Below, one piece after another: positions 36,601-50,258 of a stretch of 64,000 nucleotides of DNA. How positions within the stretch are numbered: position 1 is the stretch's first letter; each line of letters starts with the position of its first letter. The notes beneath the pieces were generated by a model. The model did not search any database. It was not told the origin of the DNA and worked only from the letters and a program-made list of their open reading frames with translations. The translations under genes were made by a program, and so were the position numbers. This DNA comes from Struthidea cinerea. Its lineage: Eukaryota; Chordata; Aves; Passeriformes; Corcoracidae. The stretch is from NCBI GenBank assembly GCA_013397865.1, contig VZTI01000467.1, forward strand, positions 105,517-169,516, given 5' to 3'.

Positions 36601-39600
36601 AAAGTCACAATTAGAGCTACCACTGTAAATAGCACAAAACCTGGAGCATCTTCAAAATAAGACACTTAGAAGTTCAGATTTTTGGGTTTGTTCTTTTGGT
36701 TTGGTTTGGTTTTGGAACAGAAAAGACCAATCTGGGTATGAAATAAAAAGCATTATGTACAAAAAGCATCTAATAGCTTTACATAATAGCTCTTGAGTGA
36801 ATGTCTTAGGTGCATTTTGGTGTCAAACTTCATTGTGCGTGACAAAGAGATTTCTTAATAGTAGATGCAAAGGAGTAGCCAGAAATCTATGCCAATCTAA
36901 TGACAAAGCAGGTTATGAACTCACTTCATTTAGGGCTGAAATCAGTGTAATACCAAGAGGAGGGCCATTAAGGTTTATTAAATTTGTCTAACACTATCAG
37001 CCATACTTAGTTGAAAAAGTACATGTATTATTTATGAAATATGTACAATCTGGAACTAGTTTGCTTTCAAATTGCTCCTGTGAAAACTAGTCCTTTATGA
37101 TGATTTCATAAAGCCATTAAATGGCTAGACCAAATGTATTATTAAAGTGCTTAAGGATATATTTCATGCAGCAGCAGGAAGCAATGTGTGTTCCTGTTGA
37201 AATGCTTTTCCATTCATGAGAGAAAATGTTCTTTTTTAGTATGTAAATACTGAATTGTAAAATATATGTGGAAAAGCTTTAAGATCCTAGGAGCTCCAGT
37301 TCAATGCTTAGCTTGTAGAAATGTCCAAAGGAGGTGCAGATGAGCCCTTTGAAAACAAATGAGCAGAACAGTTGTGGTTCATCAAGCATAGTCATGGAGG
37401 AGGCTCTTCAAAGTGATGGAGACACATGCCTCAGCATCCTTCTGACCAGCAGGGTGTTTATCAGAATTTAGCTGTCCTGAGGTGGTCATCTGGGGTGGGA
37501 AGGACTGTTGTCAACGCTGGGGAGGCCCACTGCTACCCGACTGCAGACCTGGGAGCTGGTTGTGCTGATGTCTCAGGGTGGCAAGGTTCGGGACTGCTGG
37601 GATACACACAAAAGTCCTAGCCCTTGGTCTTCTAGTACTACTTGGTTCTGATCTAAAATCCCTTCACAGAGCAGACCCCGGTGACTCAGAGTAACATGGT
37701 GCTTGAATGATCGTAGCCTTTTCTCAAGATGTATTTTGGTAACTCCATCAAGCATGAGCCTCAAGAAGCAGAGGTCACATTTTTTTGCAAATGTTCTGCA
37801 GGTGTATCACTCCTGACTGCTCACGATGGCTGGTCTTCAGTGCTATGCTTATCCAGGCGTAGTCTCATACAAAACCACAGTCACAAACACATCTACATTT
37901 CAAGGTACAATGCAAAGATAAATACTTAATTTTTATCTTCTCAAAAATTTAAAAAAGCAATTAGTTCATGGCACTTTGACCTTCTAGGTGACATAAATAA
38001 AACGTGTTCTCTGAGAGATTGAGGATTTTCCTTTTTAAACCTGCATCTTCTGTATGTTGTGCTGATCTTTTCCATGAGTCACTTAATTGCTGCCTCACAG
38101 GAGCCTTTGTGGAGTAAGTCGAAGCTGTGCAGCAGTCCTGAACTCCATGGATAAGCAGAGGGAGCATGCTGAGAGGTTATAATAATAGAGATACCAACTG
38201 CTCTGTTAAAATCCTTGGCTTGCCCCTGAGTCAAAGATTTCTGCAGTATATTGCCTCTTTTCAGTACCCCTAGACAAGCCAGAGCCATTGCACTGAGTAA
38301 GCAGAATTCCTTTTCAAAGCCCTGCTAGACTTCCACTGCTATTTTTGTACTAGAGAAGTCCTAAAAGGAGTGCTCAGAATTCATTGATTGTATTTTTTTC
38401 CTGCAAAACATGTGGAGAGATTTTACTACATTTCAATATGTTTATTTAGTTAATCATACAGATAGAAACCCATATTTCTGTCAGGGACATTTCCAGCTCA
38501 GTGGTCCATCTAGGAGAGTAGGAAAGTATAAAAATAGATTTACTGGAATCTGTGTGAGTGACACAAGTATCTGCTCCCAGGGAATATATCTCATAATGTC
38601 ATCTTTATTGCAGTGTGTGAGCATCAGACATACTTCAGGCCTCATACGTTGTGAAGACGGAGCCATGGCAGGGAGATGGGAAGACGGCTTAAATAGCTTC
38701 TGCTACTTTTAAAAATTCGAACATCACAATAATAGTAATATAGCTTGCTGATTTTTTGATATGTTCAAATATAGTAATATTTGGTTATGCTCAGCAGTGT
38801 CCATGAATCAATGCTAATTTGTTAATGGGTTGAAAGGGCTACAGTATTTTTGAAATTAAAAAAATATGGATTTTTGGTAGGCTGAAAAGTCAGCATTCTT
38901 TATGGAAAGAGTAACTATTTTTTTTTTTTTAATTCAATTAATAATAACAATACTGATTTAGTTGCAGGAGGAACTTGCCATCCCCTGGATATGATGGAAT
39001 TCAGTTCTTATTTCACTTGTTTCTTGGTGATTATGGAACAAAGAAAACCCTAGACATGTTGAGTTCTGGGTTTTCCAGAAATGCTTAAAGCAGTAGTGGG
39101 TCAGATCAATTTTGTTGATAGTTGATGAGACCCATGTGTGTTGTAATTTACAGACCCTTTAGCTATTAAACTACTAGTTCAGAACAATTTTATTCTTAGA
39201 GGATTAATTCGTTGGTAAATGAGTGTGTTACTAACATAACTTGTTGATACTAAAATAAGGGGACATAAAAAAAGTAAGGATTTCAAACAACTGCTTTTAG
39301 CAATGAAATCTTTCAAAAGAAATAAACCATAAACAAGTTTAAATAGTATTAACAAAAAGTCATAAAGTTAAAATTAAATTAATTCATTCATTTTGTGATG
39401 AAAAACATTCCCTGATGTAACAAAACCACTCACAAAAATTAACAAAAAATATATGAGAGCCATAATTTTGCTTTAGTTTTATGAAGAGGCAATTCTTTTT
39501 CACAGGATGAGGAGAATTCTTGTCTCTTTACATACAGAAGCCATACAAAAGAAAAAGAAGTGGATGAGTGGGCCACTGAGTACATAACATATTGCATTGC

Positions 39601-42600
39601 ACACAGATTATTTTAAAATACAGTGGTTTCCTCTTGACTACATCTATTCCTCATTTTATTATTATGTTTACTTATTTCAACTTGCATCATTCACACAATC
39701 TACAAAACAGCTGTCTGTAAGGAGCTTTTTTGCACAGGCTTGATGAAGAGAAATACAGAATGACAAGATAATATGAGAACACAATATTGCTGTTATACCC
39801 TTTTATGTGGATGTGGACAAGTGATGTTATTTTTAGTTAGGGTCAGCTAGGGCTTTTTTGTCCTAAATCCTTCTGTTACAGATCATGTAGAATTTGTGGG
39901 GATTTTGACAAGAACTATTCAGTTGTTCTGTATTACTGTAGATCATCCCTTCTAGATTTGCAGAACTGTTTTAGGCTTTGAAATCCCCTTGTCAGAAGTG
40001 CTGTAGGAGCAATGATAAGATGTTTTTCCTGACGTAACTTCAATTTTTCTTACCTTAGTGTCTTAAAACAGCAGGAGAAAAAAAAATCAGTCTCAGGCAA
40101 AACAAATTGTCATGCAGCAAGATATATCCTAACCTATCGCTTTAAAAAAATGAAGCATATGACTTTTCTTACAAAACAAGGGGCAGCATCACTTCTACAT
40201 TAATTTTTATCACTCTTTCTGCACATGTTTCCATTGTTGTGGCAGTAAATCTTTGCCCGTGTGATCTGTCATGCTACGAGTTATCTTCTCTAGCTTCTGG
40301 GACTTTGAAGCTTATTGTTGTCTTCACCCATGAATCAGAGGGCAGTGGGGTCTGTGCAGTGAACAGAGCTCTTTCACAACTGGCCATCTGTGGTGAGTCT
40401 CTGAGGAGGGCAGTACACACAATCCACCATCATCATGGGCAGGTGAAGAGCAGTAATGGTGAATAGGGATTAAACAATCAATTTTTTTTTCCAATCCTGT
40501 ATGGATGCTTTTCTTGTTACTGAAGAATCCTCAGGGAAAGACATTTCTCTGGCTGACATATCCTGTTCTTCATTTCCAGGCAGCTTCACAGCCGTTTCCA
40601 AACTGGAGAGTTCCCATAGAGTGTAGTCCCTTTGCTCTGTTGTTGCTTTGAAAGCAGTGACCCTAGACCTGCAGTGCTTAAACATGCATATGCTTGATTA
40701 CAAGAAACATTTCTATGTGGGATGATTCCCCCACTGGCCGGCTGTTACAGCAATTGGATTTATGATTTTCATTTCCTGGCTCCAACAGCTAGGTAACATA
40801 AATAGCATTTGCCTTTCTTTAAGAGCTTTTTGGAAATCTGAAATTTTGTTCTTCCTTTTTAGACTAACTCTTGAATCCTACCCTTTTTTAAAACAGGTGT
40901 AAATCTTGTTGAATTTTTTGAGATACAAAACCTCGCAGTAAGTTCTTCTGTCAATGAATTTTTTTCTTTCCGATTTTCTGTTCTTTAGGTTCCTGTGGAT
41001 CATTTGTACATTTTTTTATGAGTTCTGATGGAAAAAATCCCAATGAAATGGTGTAATATTTTAAAAGTTTTTCTTTCTTTTTAGCTGTATGTGTGGATGT
41101 CAGTTGTCACCATTTTCTGATCAATGTTGTTAGTGTATACCAGTTATAGAACTGGAGTGGCTAGACCCATGCAAGATCCATGCAAAGCTACCCAGGATGA
41201 TGCTCATTTGCAAGAGGCATCCTGTGATTGCTCTGATGCTGTAAGAACCACTTATTACAAACGTAGTCATGGCGTGGTGCTCATTCGCCTGAATAAAATG
41301 TTTTGATGACTCTGGTTCTAGCCAGGAGTACATGGTAAAAGCACCTCCAGAGGCAGATCTGCAGATTTGGGGTTCCCTGCACGATATCATCTTCAGGCTG
41401 GATCATTATGGCAGTTCAGTTCCTATAGTGAAAATCTTGATCCTGTCTAAAAGTTTTGGAACTGCTAATCAGACTGGGATGAGGCAGTAAGAGCTGCTCT
41501 TGGTTAAACACTGCTGTCCTGCTGCTGAAGCTCACAATACATGTTTTTCTCCCCAGGAGTATAATTAGATTGTAGGCTTTTGTAGCAAACTACAAAGTGG
41601 TCCACGCTTCCTCTCAAAGAAATTTCTACTAAGATTTTCATTTCAAACAAGAAAAAGAATATAGAACATCAACTAATAAGGCTACAGGGTATGACCTTGC
41701 CCATGGAGAGCAGCTGACTGTTGCTGTCCAGGAAGTTTTACTTTTACAGCAAGCCTTTGAACATCAGCGATTCTGAGCTGTAGCATAATAGAACCTCTCC
41801 AAAATCTATGAGATCCTTTGTGTACTGAATACTGAAGTAGACTGCAGCAGTAGTAGTGCTGTTTTATATAAATGTTAAAGCTACATATGTTGCTAAATAA
41901 AAACTACTCATAGGTTTATAAACATGGCTCTGTAGGAATGTGACAATACTTCTCTGAACACAGCATTTTTTATTTGAAGTTTCTTTTCTGTTGACAGATA
42001 TATCAACTTAAAAGTAGCCATACGGTTCCCAGTTGAATATGAATTTGAGAGGGCTGATGCACATTGTTTAATCTAAAAGTCTAAAATAAGTTACTCTCAA
42101 GCTATTTGCTCCGAAGTTGCCAGACATGACAGGATATACATAAATAACTTTGTGTGAAACTTGAATCCACTGTCAAAGTTAAGCCATATGCCAATTTCAA
42201 GATCTCCAGCAGAGGAGCATCAGACATATGCACCACTCCCTAATATTTCGGTGGAGCACATGGTTGATAGGAGACTGCAGCTCATGCCTCCTGGGGGTTG
42301 AGTCAATGGAGTGACTTCTGTTCACCACCATCGACTTTTGCTCAGGCACCATCTGTTGGATTTTTCCCCATGTTGGTAGTAGACATCTGATTATTTGAAA
42401 ACAGGATCATGTCTTATATAATATTATTGTGTATTTAAGGGGCCATTTAAATGGGCAGAGTAGAAGTGATTGTTTGGATAACAGTCTGAATAAAACAAAG
42501 AATGCAAGATGTTGCATTAATAATACAACATTAATAATTAATCATGAAGTAGTAAACTGATTTTTTAGAGAAAAGCGTTTCCTAAACAAATAAGGAATCT

Positions 42601-42984
42601 AAGAAAGTGGGGGTGAAAGGACAGAAAGCCCTCTTTCCTCCTTTCCCCCATTTATTTTTTTCGGAGGGCCACGATGAATCATATGTCTCTTGTGACTTGC
42701 AGGAATGATCTTAGTGTCCAAATGGCTTAAAGACAGCTTCACTAGGAAAAAAAATAATCAACAGGATGAGATATTAAAAGGGAATTTTTTCCCCTTCTTA
42801 CTCCAGGCAACACTGTCAACTCTCCATTGAATTTATGATCTACAGGAAATTAAACATTGACAGCATCACCCGCAAAGATAAGCATATATTGCTTAGGGTT
42901 AATGACTTGCTGAATTTTCTAAATCAAGCCATGTATACATTAGTACCTCAGATTTTTATCAAGTGACTGTTGGCTAGTAACCAT
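33700..42984. other. Single-copy noncoding DNA
   Basis: No frame exceeds about 112 codons (33868-34206, plus) and none is recognised. A GC-richer patch at 37420-37620 carries a 64-codon frame rich in G, with no known motif. Simple tracts include an A run at 35627-35639, a GGTTT-rich run at 36685-36714 and a T run near 38920-38931. No transposon recognised in 9 kb, which may simply mean old insertions have decayed past recognition by eye. Confidence 0.5.
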
Positions 42985-43440
42985 GGATAATGATTGCAAA
43001 CGAAAATTCCTTTTATAAATGACAGAGTCGTGCTGTTGCATTTTAAGCTCTGGCTTTCCAAATATCTGCCTACTGTCTTGGCAAAGCTCATTTACATGTG
43101 TGCAGTATTTTGTTTGAATAACATAATTGTTATGTCACCCACTTTTGCACACACTTATGGAGCCTTAGAAAATTAATTAGAGATGCTGAAGCAGTTTGCA
43201 TTCCGGCAGATTTGGAACATGTGCCCATGGTAGACTCCAAATTCGTAATTAAGCATCTAAATTAATGGCTCTATTTAAAAAAATGCTGGGCTCTCAGGAG
43301 TCCCTTTATTTGCTTGAGATATACTGCTCTTAAAATTAGGCCCCAGCTCATGGTATCTGCAGCTGTAATCAGACTTTTTCTTAACTTTCCAGCTTCCCCA
43401 GAGCTGCAGGCTCCTTTGAGCTAGAGGCTTAAACAGATTG
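42985..43440. promoter_or_regulatory. Candidate conserved noncoding element (weak)
   Basis: Seen: a repeat-free stretch with several homeodomain-type words, AATTAATTAG at 43171-43180, TAATTA at 43246-43251 and ATTAATGG at 43261-43268, together with CATTTACATGTGTGC and CTTTATTTGCTTGAG type words. Known: TAATTA is the core site of many antennapedia-class and paired-class homeodomains. Inferred: possible developmental enhancer in a gene-poor region. Such motifs are frequent in AT-rich DNA, so this rests on inspection only. Confidence 0.2.
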
Positions 43441-45714
43441 ATTCAGCCCAGGACTTTTTAGTTTGCTTCTGCTTTAAATCACATAGTAGGGGCAGGCTAG
43501 TGGCAGGTCTGTATCCTTTTCCTTTCAGTGATATCAAAGACCAGTTGCCCTTCCAGACTTGCCTCGTTGACCTACTGGAGGAGGCTCCTTGATCACCAGG
43601 GCGCGATGCCCTTCATGAAAGCTACGCCACAAGAGTGGTGATGATCAGTGGGAACTGGTTGATAAGGAAAGGGCAGTGTGATACATACACAAACAGAGAG
43701 AATTGCTACTGTTGACATTTAGGTTATCTCTTTGGAAAAAAGAGGGAGAGAAGCTCCACATGAAATGTTCCAAATCATCTGGAGGAGCCTGTGTATTTCC
43801 ACTGGCCCCAGGGGGGAGCCTCATTTGTCAGCCTAAACTAGATATCTGAAATTCATGCAGCAGCTCTCCAGTGTGGCAGAGTCAGAGTTACTGTAGATAC
43901 TGTTTTCTTACTGTTTTCTATACACTACCTATGTGATCTATTCATTTTTCACTAAAATTGAAGGAGGCAGTTGCAAACCAGGTTTATTTTTTGTTTTAAT
44001 GAGGAAACAGAGAGGCAGAGAAAAAGCAGTTTTGCCAAAACTGCAGGAAGAATCTTCAGAGCAAAGAACATTTCCTTTGGGATGCATAATGATGGTACAT
44101 GCATCTTCTTTAACTTTTCTTCCTTTGAAGGCCTCTATTTAGGCACCGATGAGACACAACTGTCCCTTGCTTGTGTGAGCTGAAAAGATTAAAGCCTTGA
44201 TTGGTTTGGTGTGCTTGGTTGGTACTGGGTTTTTTGTGGTTTGTTTTTTATAAACTCTATTACTTGAAGCCTCTGGGGTTGACACAATAGTAAAAGGAAT
44301 AAAATCCTGGTCAAGTACATAGCACTTTTGATAATCCAGCACACTGGCACTGGATAACCAGAAAAAAAAAAAAACAAAACATAAACATGGTGCTTGAGTA
44401 AAATTTCCTTGGAAATTGCACAAAAAAAAGGAGAATTTTTGCAATAAAACTTTCTTCCTCTTTCTGCTTTGTATCTAAAGCATTTTGTGGCTTTATCAGT
44501 GTTTTACAAACAAAATTACAAATTTCAAAATGAGGTGGCAGAGCAAATATAGTTAATACAGACAAGAAATAGACCTTTCCCTTGTATGCTTCTCCCTCTC
44601 CACCACTCTCATCCTCTCAAAGTCCTGTCAGTCAAAGCCACAGTCAACAAAATAACTCAGATATAGGATTAAATAGAAGAAACATTCTTCATTCCTGCTT
44701 TGAAGGGTGCTGAAGGCTTGTTATGAATGACAAATGCCATGACTCTGACACAGGCACAAGCACCATGGTTGTAACATCTTTTCCCAGCCAGGAGTTAACC
44801 TTGTTGAAACCATTTTGGTTTATCAGCCAGATGAAAAGCCAGAGAAATTCGCTTTTCCAAAAGGAAGAGTATCAGTCTGGTCCCTGCATGTGCACCAACC
44901 TGTTAGTGAGCCTTTAAAGAAATCTATCTGGTAAACTCAAAGTTGGCATGATTTCAAGACTGCAATTTGTCAGTATAACTGATAGGGCACTTTGGCTTTA
45001 AGTAAACAACAGATGATGAACAAAAATATATGAATCATTTGTCATATGGCAGATTCAAAGTAGGTGAAAAGCCAGTATTTTATCACAGTTGCAGTTTTGG
45101 TGGCAGTTTAGACTTCACCAGTCTTCAAGAAGAATTGAGCATTTATGGAAACACGATCATCAGAGTAAGAATAGTACTAATAAGAAAAGTAGTGACAGTA
45201 ATGCAAGTTCTCATATTTCAGTCTTTGTTTTCTCTTTGGGTTTTGAACAGGCTAACTAAGTATATTTCTATTTAGAGGCCATTAAGGCAGCTTCTTTCTT
45301 AAGAAAACAAAAGTACGTGTTTGCTGGATAAAAAAAAAAAAATTAGTCACACTTCATATTAAATCTAGAATCCATTTAGCAAGACTAAGATTGATGTACC
45401 ACTCCGATGCCTAAAAGCAAGGGGACTCAATTTCTAGTCTCACAGAAAAATCCTGGGAATGTAGAGGGGAGAAGAGGGTCTTTCATCAAGTTGTGGAAAA
45501 GTTGCTGTCTTTACTGTTCTGTCCCCATGGTGTCAGGACTCCTTTTGCTTCTGAGCAGTGTCTATGGTAGGTGTCCCTTTTGCATGCTGCAATGATCAGG
45601 GAAAGGCTTTCCTTCAGAACACACACATTGTTGGAGAGAGAAGTAATTTCTGTATTTTTGGTAGCTGCATGCGACAGCCTAATCACTTGGAAACAGTACA
45701 TGTTGAATCTTGGA
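43441..45714. other. Single-copy noncoding DNA
   Basis: Short frames only (101 codons at most, minus 44139-44444, low complexity in part). Some CpGs cluster at 43560-43640 but there is no open frame longer than about 35 codons after the pyrimidine-rich AG at 43528-43529. A runs occur at 44361-44373 and 45331-45343. No gene seen. Confidence 0.55.
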
Positions 45715-45770
45715 TGACCAAGTTATGAAACACACTAGTTTCATAACTAGTGTGTTTCATAACTTGGTCA
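45715..45770. repeat. Perfect 25-bp inverted repeat (56-nt hairpin)
   Basis: The left arm at 45715-45739 (TGACCAAGTTATGAAA followed by CACACTAGT) is the exact reverse complement of the right arm at 45746-45770, with a 6-base loop TTCATA. The words just outside the arms do not pair. TTTCATAACT appears twice (45739-45748 and 45755-45764), so the loop also resembles part of the right arm, and CACACTAG recurs at 45769-45776. A perfect stem of this length is rare by chance. Likely origin is a template-switch replication error; a small-RNA hairpin is a less likely reading because the stem is short for a precursor and has no bulges. Confidence 0.9.
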
Positions 45771-46908
45771 CACTAGACAGGGAAAATTGCTATATTGTAC
45801 TTGAACGTATAATTAAAAAAAGGAAAGGTGTTTCAGAAAGTATTCAGACAAAGAAGATTTTCCAGACATTCAGGATCAATTTTTCAGATAGCTGGGTGAT
45901 CACTGAGCTCTCATAGTCTAGGTCTGTGGAAGATCAACATCTAAAACTTTTTTCGTAAAGAAATTTCAAGTTGCAACCTGTCAGAATGGAAGGATGTGTT
46001 AAGTACCTAGAGAAGCTGGAATGCCCATAATGAGAATCCAAAAGTACAACAGTCACAGAATTTAGTCCAAGTTAGGTATCTAAGTACTGCTAAAAATTCT
46101 AGCAAGTACCTACATGCTTCTTTTGGCAGGAATAAATGCCTCTTACAATCATGCCAGAAACTATAAAGGAATGTCCTAAACATCTATGAGAGAGAGAAAG
46201 AGAAAATGGCTTGATATTCTAAATTTGCAAAGATTAAGAACAAAGGGAAAGATCACAATACAGGAGGAAAATGGGATCACCTAAGGGGTGAAGTAATATC
46301 AGTAGAATGGAATTTTACTGTGAGAATTTGAAGGTTATGCATTTAGGGCCTCATAAAAAACACTGAATTTTTCCTAAAGAGATATTAGGCTAAGTGGAAG
46401 GAAAAAGCTCTTTTCTATGGAGCGACGTAAAGATCCTGGCTTCTTATTCTAACAAAACAAGGGCTAAAAGCAGACAGCATTATTTTTTGTTATAACACTA
46501 AGTAGGTAAACATTTGAGATTAATGAACTAAGGGACTGCACTGGCACAAAGAAAAAGTGGGCACAAACAGGAAATAAATGAAAAGGTTTTTAGCTGTTAG
46601 AGGAATGGGTTTCTGCAAAAGCTTTTCAATCTGAGCAGAAAAAAATCCAGCACGTTTTAACATGAAGATTATGGTGTTTGTCAAAGGCTTGATCTGGTGT
46701 TACAGGGCAGAACTGATGTCCTACCAGAGGAGAAGTAAAAGGTCGTTAGAGCCTGTAATTCTTGAGGACTTTTTAATACTTTACATACTATACTATAGGC
46801 TTTAAAGTGTGTTAATAATACCAGTACTTAGCAAAATTCTCCTTAAACACTACCTATCTTAATTTTTTTTTTTTTAAATGGTTAGATTTTTCTTGTTTCT
46901 GGTGGGGG

Positions 46909-46932
46909 TTGTTGTTGTTATTATTATTATTA
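46909..46932. repeat. (GTT)n(ATT)n compound microsatellite
   Basis: Three to four GTT units pass into about four ATT units. Simple sequence. Confidence 0.75.
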
Positions 46933-48483
46933 GTACTATTAACAGCATCATCATTATCTTGAAGGCAACATGGATAATCAAAATGTGTGAAAATTTTCAG
47001 CCAGTGTATTTTTTAAGGAAAATTCCAAGGGGCTAAAACTAATCTTTCATATATTAGCTTCATCACATTTGCAGTTATTGAAGAGGAGTGAGTACTTCTG
47101 AATTTGGTGAATATCTGCATATGTATTCATCACCAGGATCTCTATAGAACTGATCTAGGACTACTGACCTCAAGGTTTATCCTTGCCTGTTGCATGATGA
47201 TTATCTACCACGTTCCCAGGAAAATTTTGAATGTAATTCGGGCTTCCATAGTGTGTTCTCCTGGCATGTCCTGTCTGTGGCCTGTAACTATTTTAGCCAC
47301 TGATCAATCCAGTCATTGCTTGGTTGTCTCTGCTGAAGAAGCAATTCAGTGTGGGTCATGCTCAATGCACCAGTGCTAGGAACCCTGTTGTGTTAGGTGC
47401 AACACAACAAAGTTGGTCTGTTCATCAGCTAAAAGATGTTACGAGATCCAGCAGATAATTGTATCTGGTTATTGCTGTGTTATAGGCGTTGGTTGTGCTT
47501 GATTGTTTGCCTTGTAGTTGTTTGTTGACTACACTTTCTAAATTATCCCTTTCCCCAGTAAGATTTTGTGGGGTTTTCTGGGTTTTCACCCATGTTTTTT
47601 TCTGTTTTTCCTCCAACTTCCTGGAAGCATTGCTATTTATTCACTTTCATGGATACACTGGAAGTAAATAAACACTTGCTCAGGAACAGTCTCAGCACAA
47701 TGTCATTCCATGTTGTATACCCAGGTTTTGACTACTTTCTGAGAAGTAAAAAGACTTTGTTGATATAAGCCAGCTTTCAAGTATTGTTGGTAGATAAAAA
47801 ATGCTTTCTACAGTCCAAGAAGATTATTGCAATTTCACTTGAAGCTATACCTCAGAAGGGGGATGAAATATCTTTTAGTTGTGTTACTGGTAAGATACTG
47901 TGGTCCTCAGTCAAACAAGGATTTCAGAAAGAGGACTGAAATTCTGAAGAGGTTTATGTTAAAAACCTAGTTCTTTTGAAAATTCCAACCCCTGCAGGTA
48001 TGAACAAATTGTGACAGAGAGGAGATAATTATTTTATAAAAAAGTAAAAGAAAAGATGTTAATACAAAATGGAATTCACATACTGGTTACCTAGTGAAAA
48101 ATGCTGTCATGATGGTAGAGCCACGATCCAAAATCATCTACATGAGTAGCAAGGAAAATATGAAGAAATAATATTGTACAGTACTAAAAATCTCAATATT
48201 GCTAGTTTGTAAAAAGATGCATCCAAAGAAAAGTCAGTGCTCTAAGCATGTGTATGAATACTTACCATTCTTATTTTTCTTCACTCCTCATTGTACAAGT
48301 CCTGAATGAAAAAAAGGACTGGGGTTACTTTGCATCAGAGTTGGTATCCATGAAGAGAATTTAGGACATTCAGACTTCAAAGCAATTGTTCCAAAATTTC
48401 TGAAAATTTGAGAAGTCATCACTACAATAACCTCAGGGAATGTGATTAAAATTTTCTTTAATATTATGGGAGGAGGGAAATTC

Positions 48484-48516
48484 TTTGGGGTTTGGGGGTT
48501 TTTGGTTTTTTTTTTC
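48484..48516. repeat. G/T-rich low-complexity tract
   Basis: Alternating short G runs and T runs ending in ten T. The complementary strand encodes a lysine/proline-rich frame that is not a gene. Confidence 0.75.
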
Positions 48517-50214
48517 AAAACCATAGAGTAAAGAGATCTACCTATCCACATTCCAAATAGCCCTCCACTCATGTGCCTCCATAATAGTCTGGAGTATATT
48601 TGCTTTCTGGAATAATCTTTAAAAAACTTTGATTGATACAGATTTAGGAAACAGGCTTTCTTACTTTGTTATGTTTAGAAGAGATCTGCAGAATTCCTGA
48701 GGGGCAGCAGCCTGATGTTGAATTAGGTACAGCCAGCAAGGTGATGTTCTAACGTATCACAAACAATATTAGTTAATATTACTCTCTGTGACATATAGTG
48801 GGACAGATTCTTTTACTTGCTGAATCATTAGATTATCTTGTAAAAAACCCACTGAGAATAATGACGTAAATTAAATTCTGTGTGCTGAAGCAAAAAAGCA
48901 TCTTTCATAACAGGGTAGGGGCCGAATACTAAACACTCTCTTTGTTGTATGCAATGAAGCGTGTAAGATAAGGGGAAGTGAGGAAATACAACAGGGTCAA
49001 GAGAAGCTGCTTTGGAGGTCTCATTCATGGCCATCAACTAGAAAGCCACGATAAGAAAGATTTTCTTTTGAGTTCCATTTCCAACAGAAAATTTCAAAGG
49101 CAAAACATCACCTCAGCCCAGTCAGAAACTGGTTTGTTTCTCGTCTTTTTTTCAACCCACCATTGGCATAATGTGAAGAAAAAAGAAAATTCATTTTAAT
49201 TTAAAAAATATTTATTTAATAAACTGGATCTAACTGTATTTTTAAATACTTTTGGTCCACGCCAAACAGCTTATTTTGCCTGTTATATTCTGATTCTTTT
49301 CTTCCTCATTCTTACTGTGTTACCATTTTCCTGTCTGCAGCTTGTGTAAAGGACCTGCACTTTGTTTGTTCTCCCACCTTCCTGTTGACCGCACTGGTGT
49401 TTAAGCACTCTAAACTGACATAGTATTGCCAGGTTTCATTATTTTTCCTTTGACTCCCATTTTAACTTCAGGTTTCTTTATTAAAAAAAACATTTCTAGC
49501 CATCTCTGTTACAGAAAAAAAGATTGGCAAACTGATTCCACATATATTTTTTTTAATTACCACAAAGTACATATTCAACATTATATATATGATATTATAT
49601 TAGATATCTATTCGATTTTTTGATGTTGTTTTTAGGAAGCAAAAAATGCCTTTACAGCTCAAAATATTATATTCATTTCTTTGACTTTTTGCTACTTTGG
49701 AAGCATTATGTGGTGTCAATGTGAATAATGTGTGAATCACAGCAATAACACAGCTCTATACAGGGAGACTAAGGTCCATGGCATTCCTGTCTTATTTTGT
49801 GGTTTACTTGTGCTATGTAGCTATAGCAGTAGTCTGGGGTGACATGTAGTCCAGCAAAACAACCAGAGGTCTTATCAGAAGTAGAGGATTCGTAGTAATA
49901 AATTGCCTTTTTTTTAGTTGCTGTTTTCCATAGCTACTCTGTTGAAATGGAACAGAGCTTCTGATGAAAGTGTGGAAGGCTGTGTCTCATTCCCTTCCCC
50001 TCTCCAGCAGCAGGAGAATCTCGGACAGGGTATTTTACACTGCTCATATTGCACCGCTCTGTGCATCTTTATTATCATGTAGAGCGGAACTCTAACCACG
50101 TGGCCAGCACAGCCCTTCAAAGAAGTGTGTCTGTCTCCATTAACTGTGGGTGACTGTGGGCAGCTGAAAGAGAACAGCTGCCTTAAGGTTGGCGGTGTTG
50201 TATACCACGATTTT

Positions 50215-50258
50215 CCTTCCTTCCTTCCTTCCTTCCTTCCTTCCTTCCTTCCTTCCTT
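50215..50258. repeat. (CCTT)11 microsatellite
   Basis: Eleven uninterrupted CCTT units. On the minus strand they read as GGAA/AAGG and encode K-E-G-R repeats in an apparent 181-codon frame that crosses the N at 50348 and is therefore an artefact. Confidence 0.95.

Larger units (their letters stand above)
45771..50214. other. Single-copy noncoding DNA
   Basis: No supported gene; frames stay below about 95 codons. Simple sequence includes a T13 tract at 46863-46875, (GTT)n(ATT)n at 46909-46932 and a G/T-rich run at 48484-48516. A small 9-bp inverted repeat (TGTTGTGTT, loop AGGTGC) is at 47386-47409. Confidence 0.55.

Noticed and set aside
43585..43605. CTCF-like word (CACCAGGGCGCG)
   Set aside because: It lacks one G of the core and the flanking consensus, so it is too weak to report as a site.
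43530..43640. Acceptor-like site followed by a CpG-containing segment
   Set aside because: After TTTTCCTTTCAG the three frames close at 0, about 20 and about 35 codons, and no donor-like site fits well. No protein family recognised.
47386..47409. 9-bp inverted repeat with 6-base loop
   Set aside because: Short palindromes of this size are expected by chance in 64 kb. No T tract or other terminator-like context, and terminators of that type are bacterial.
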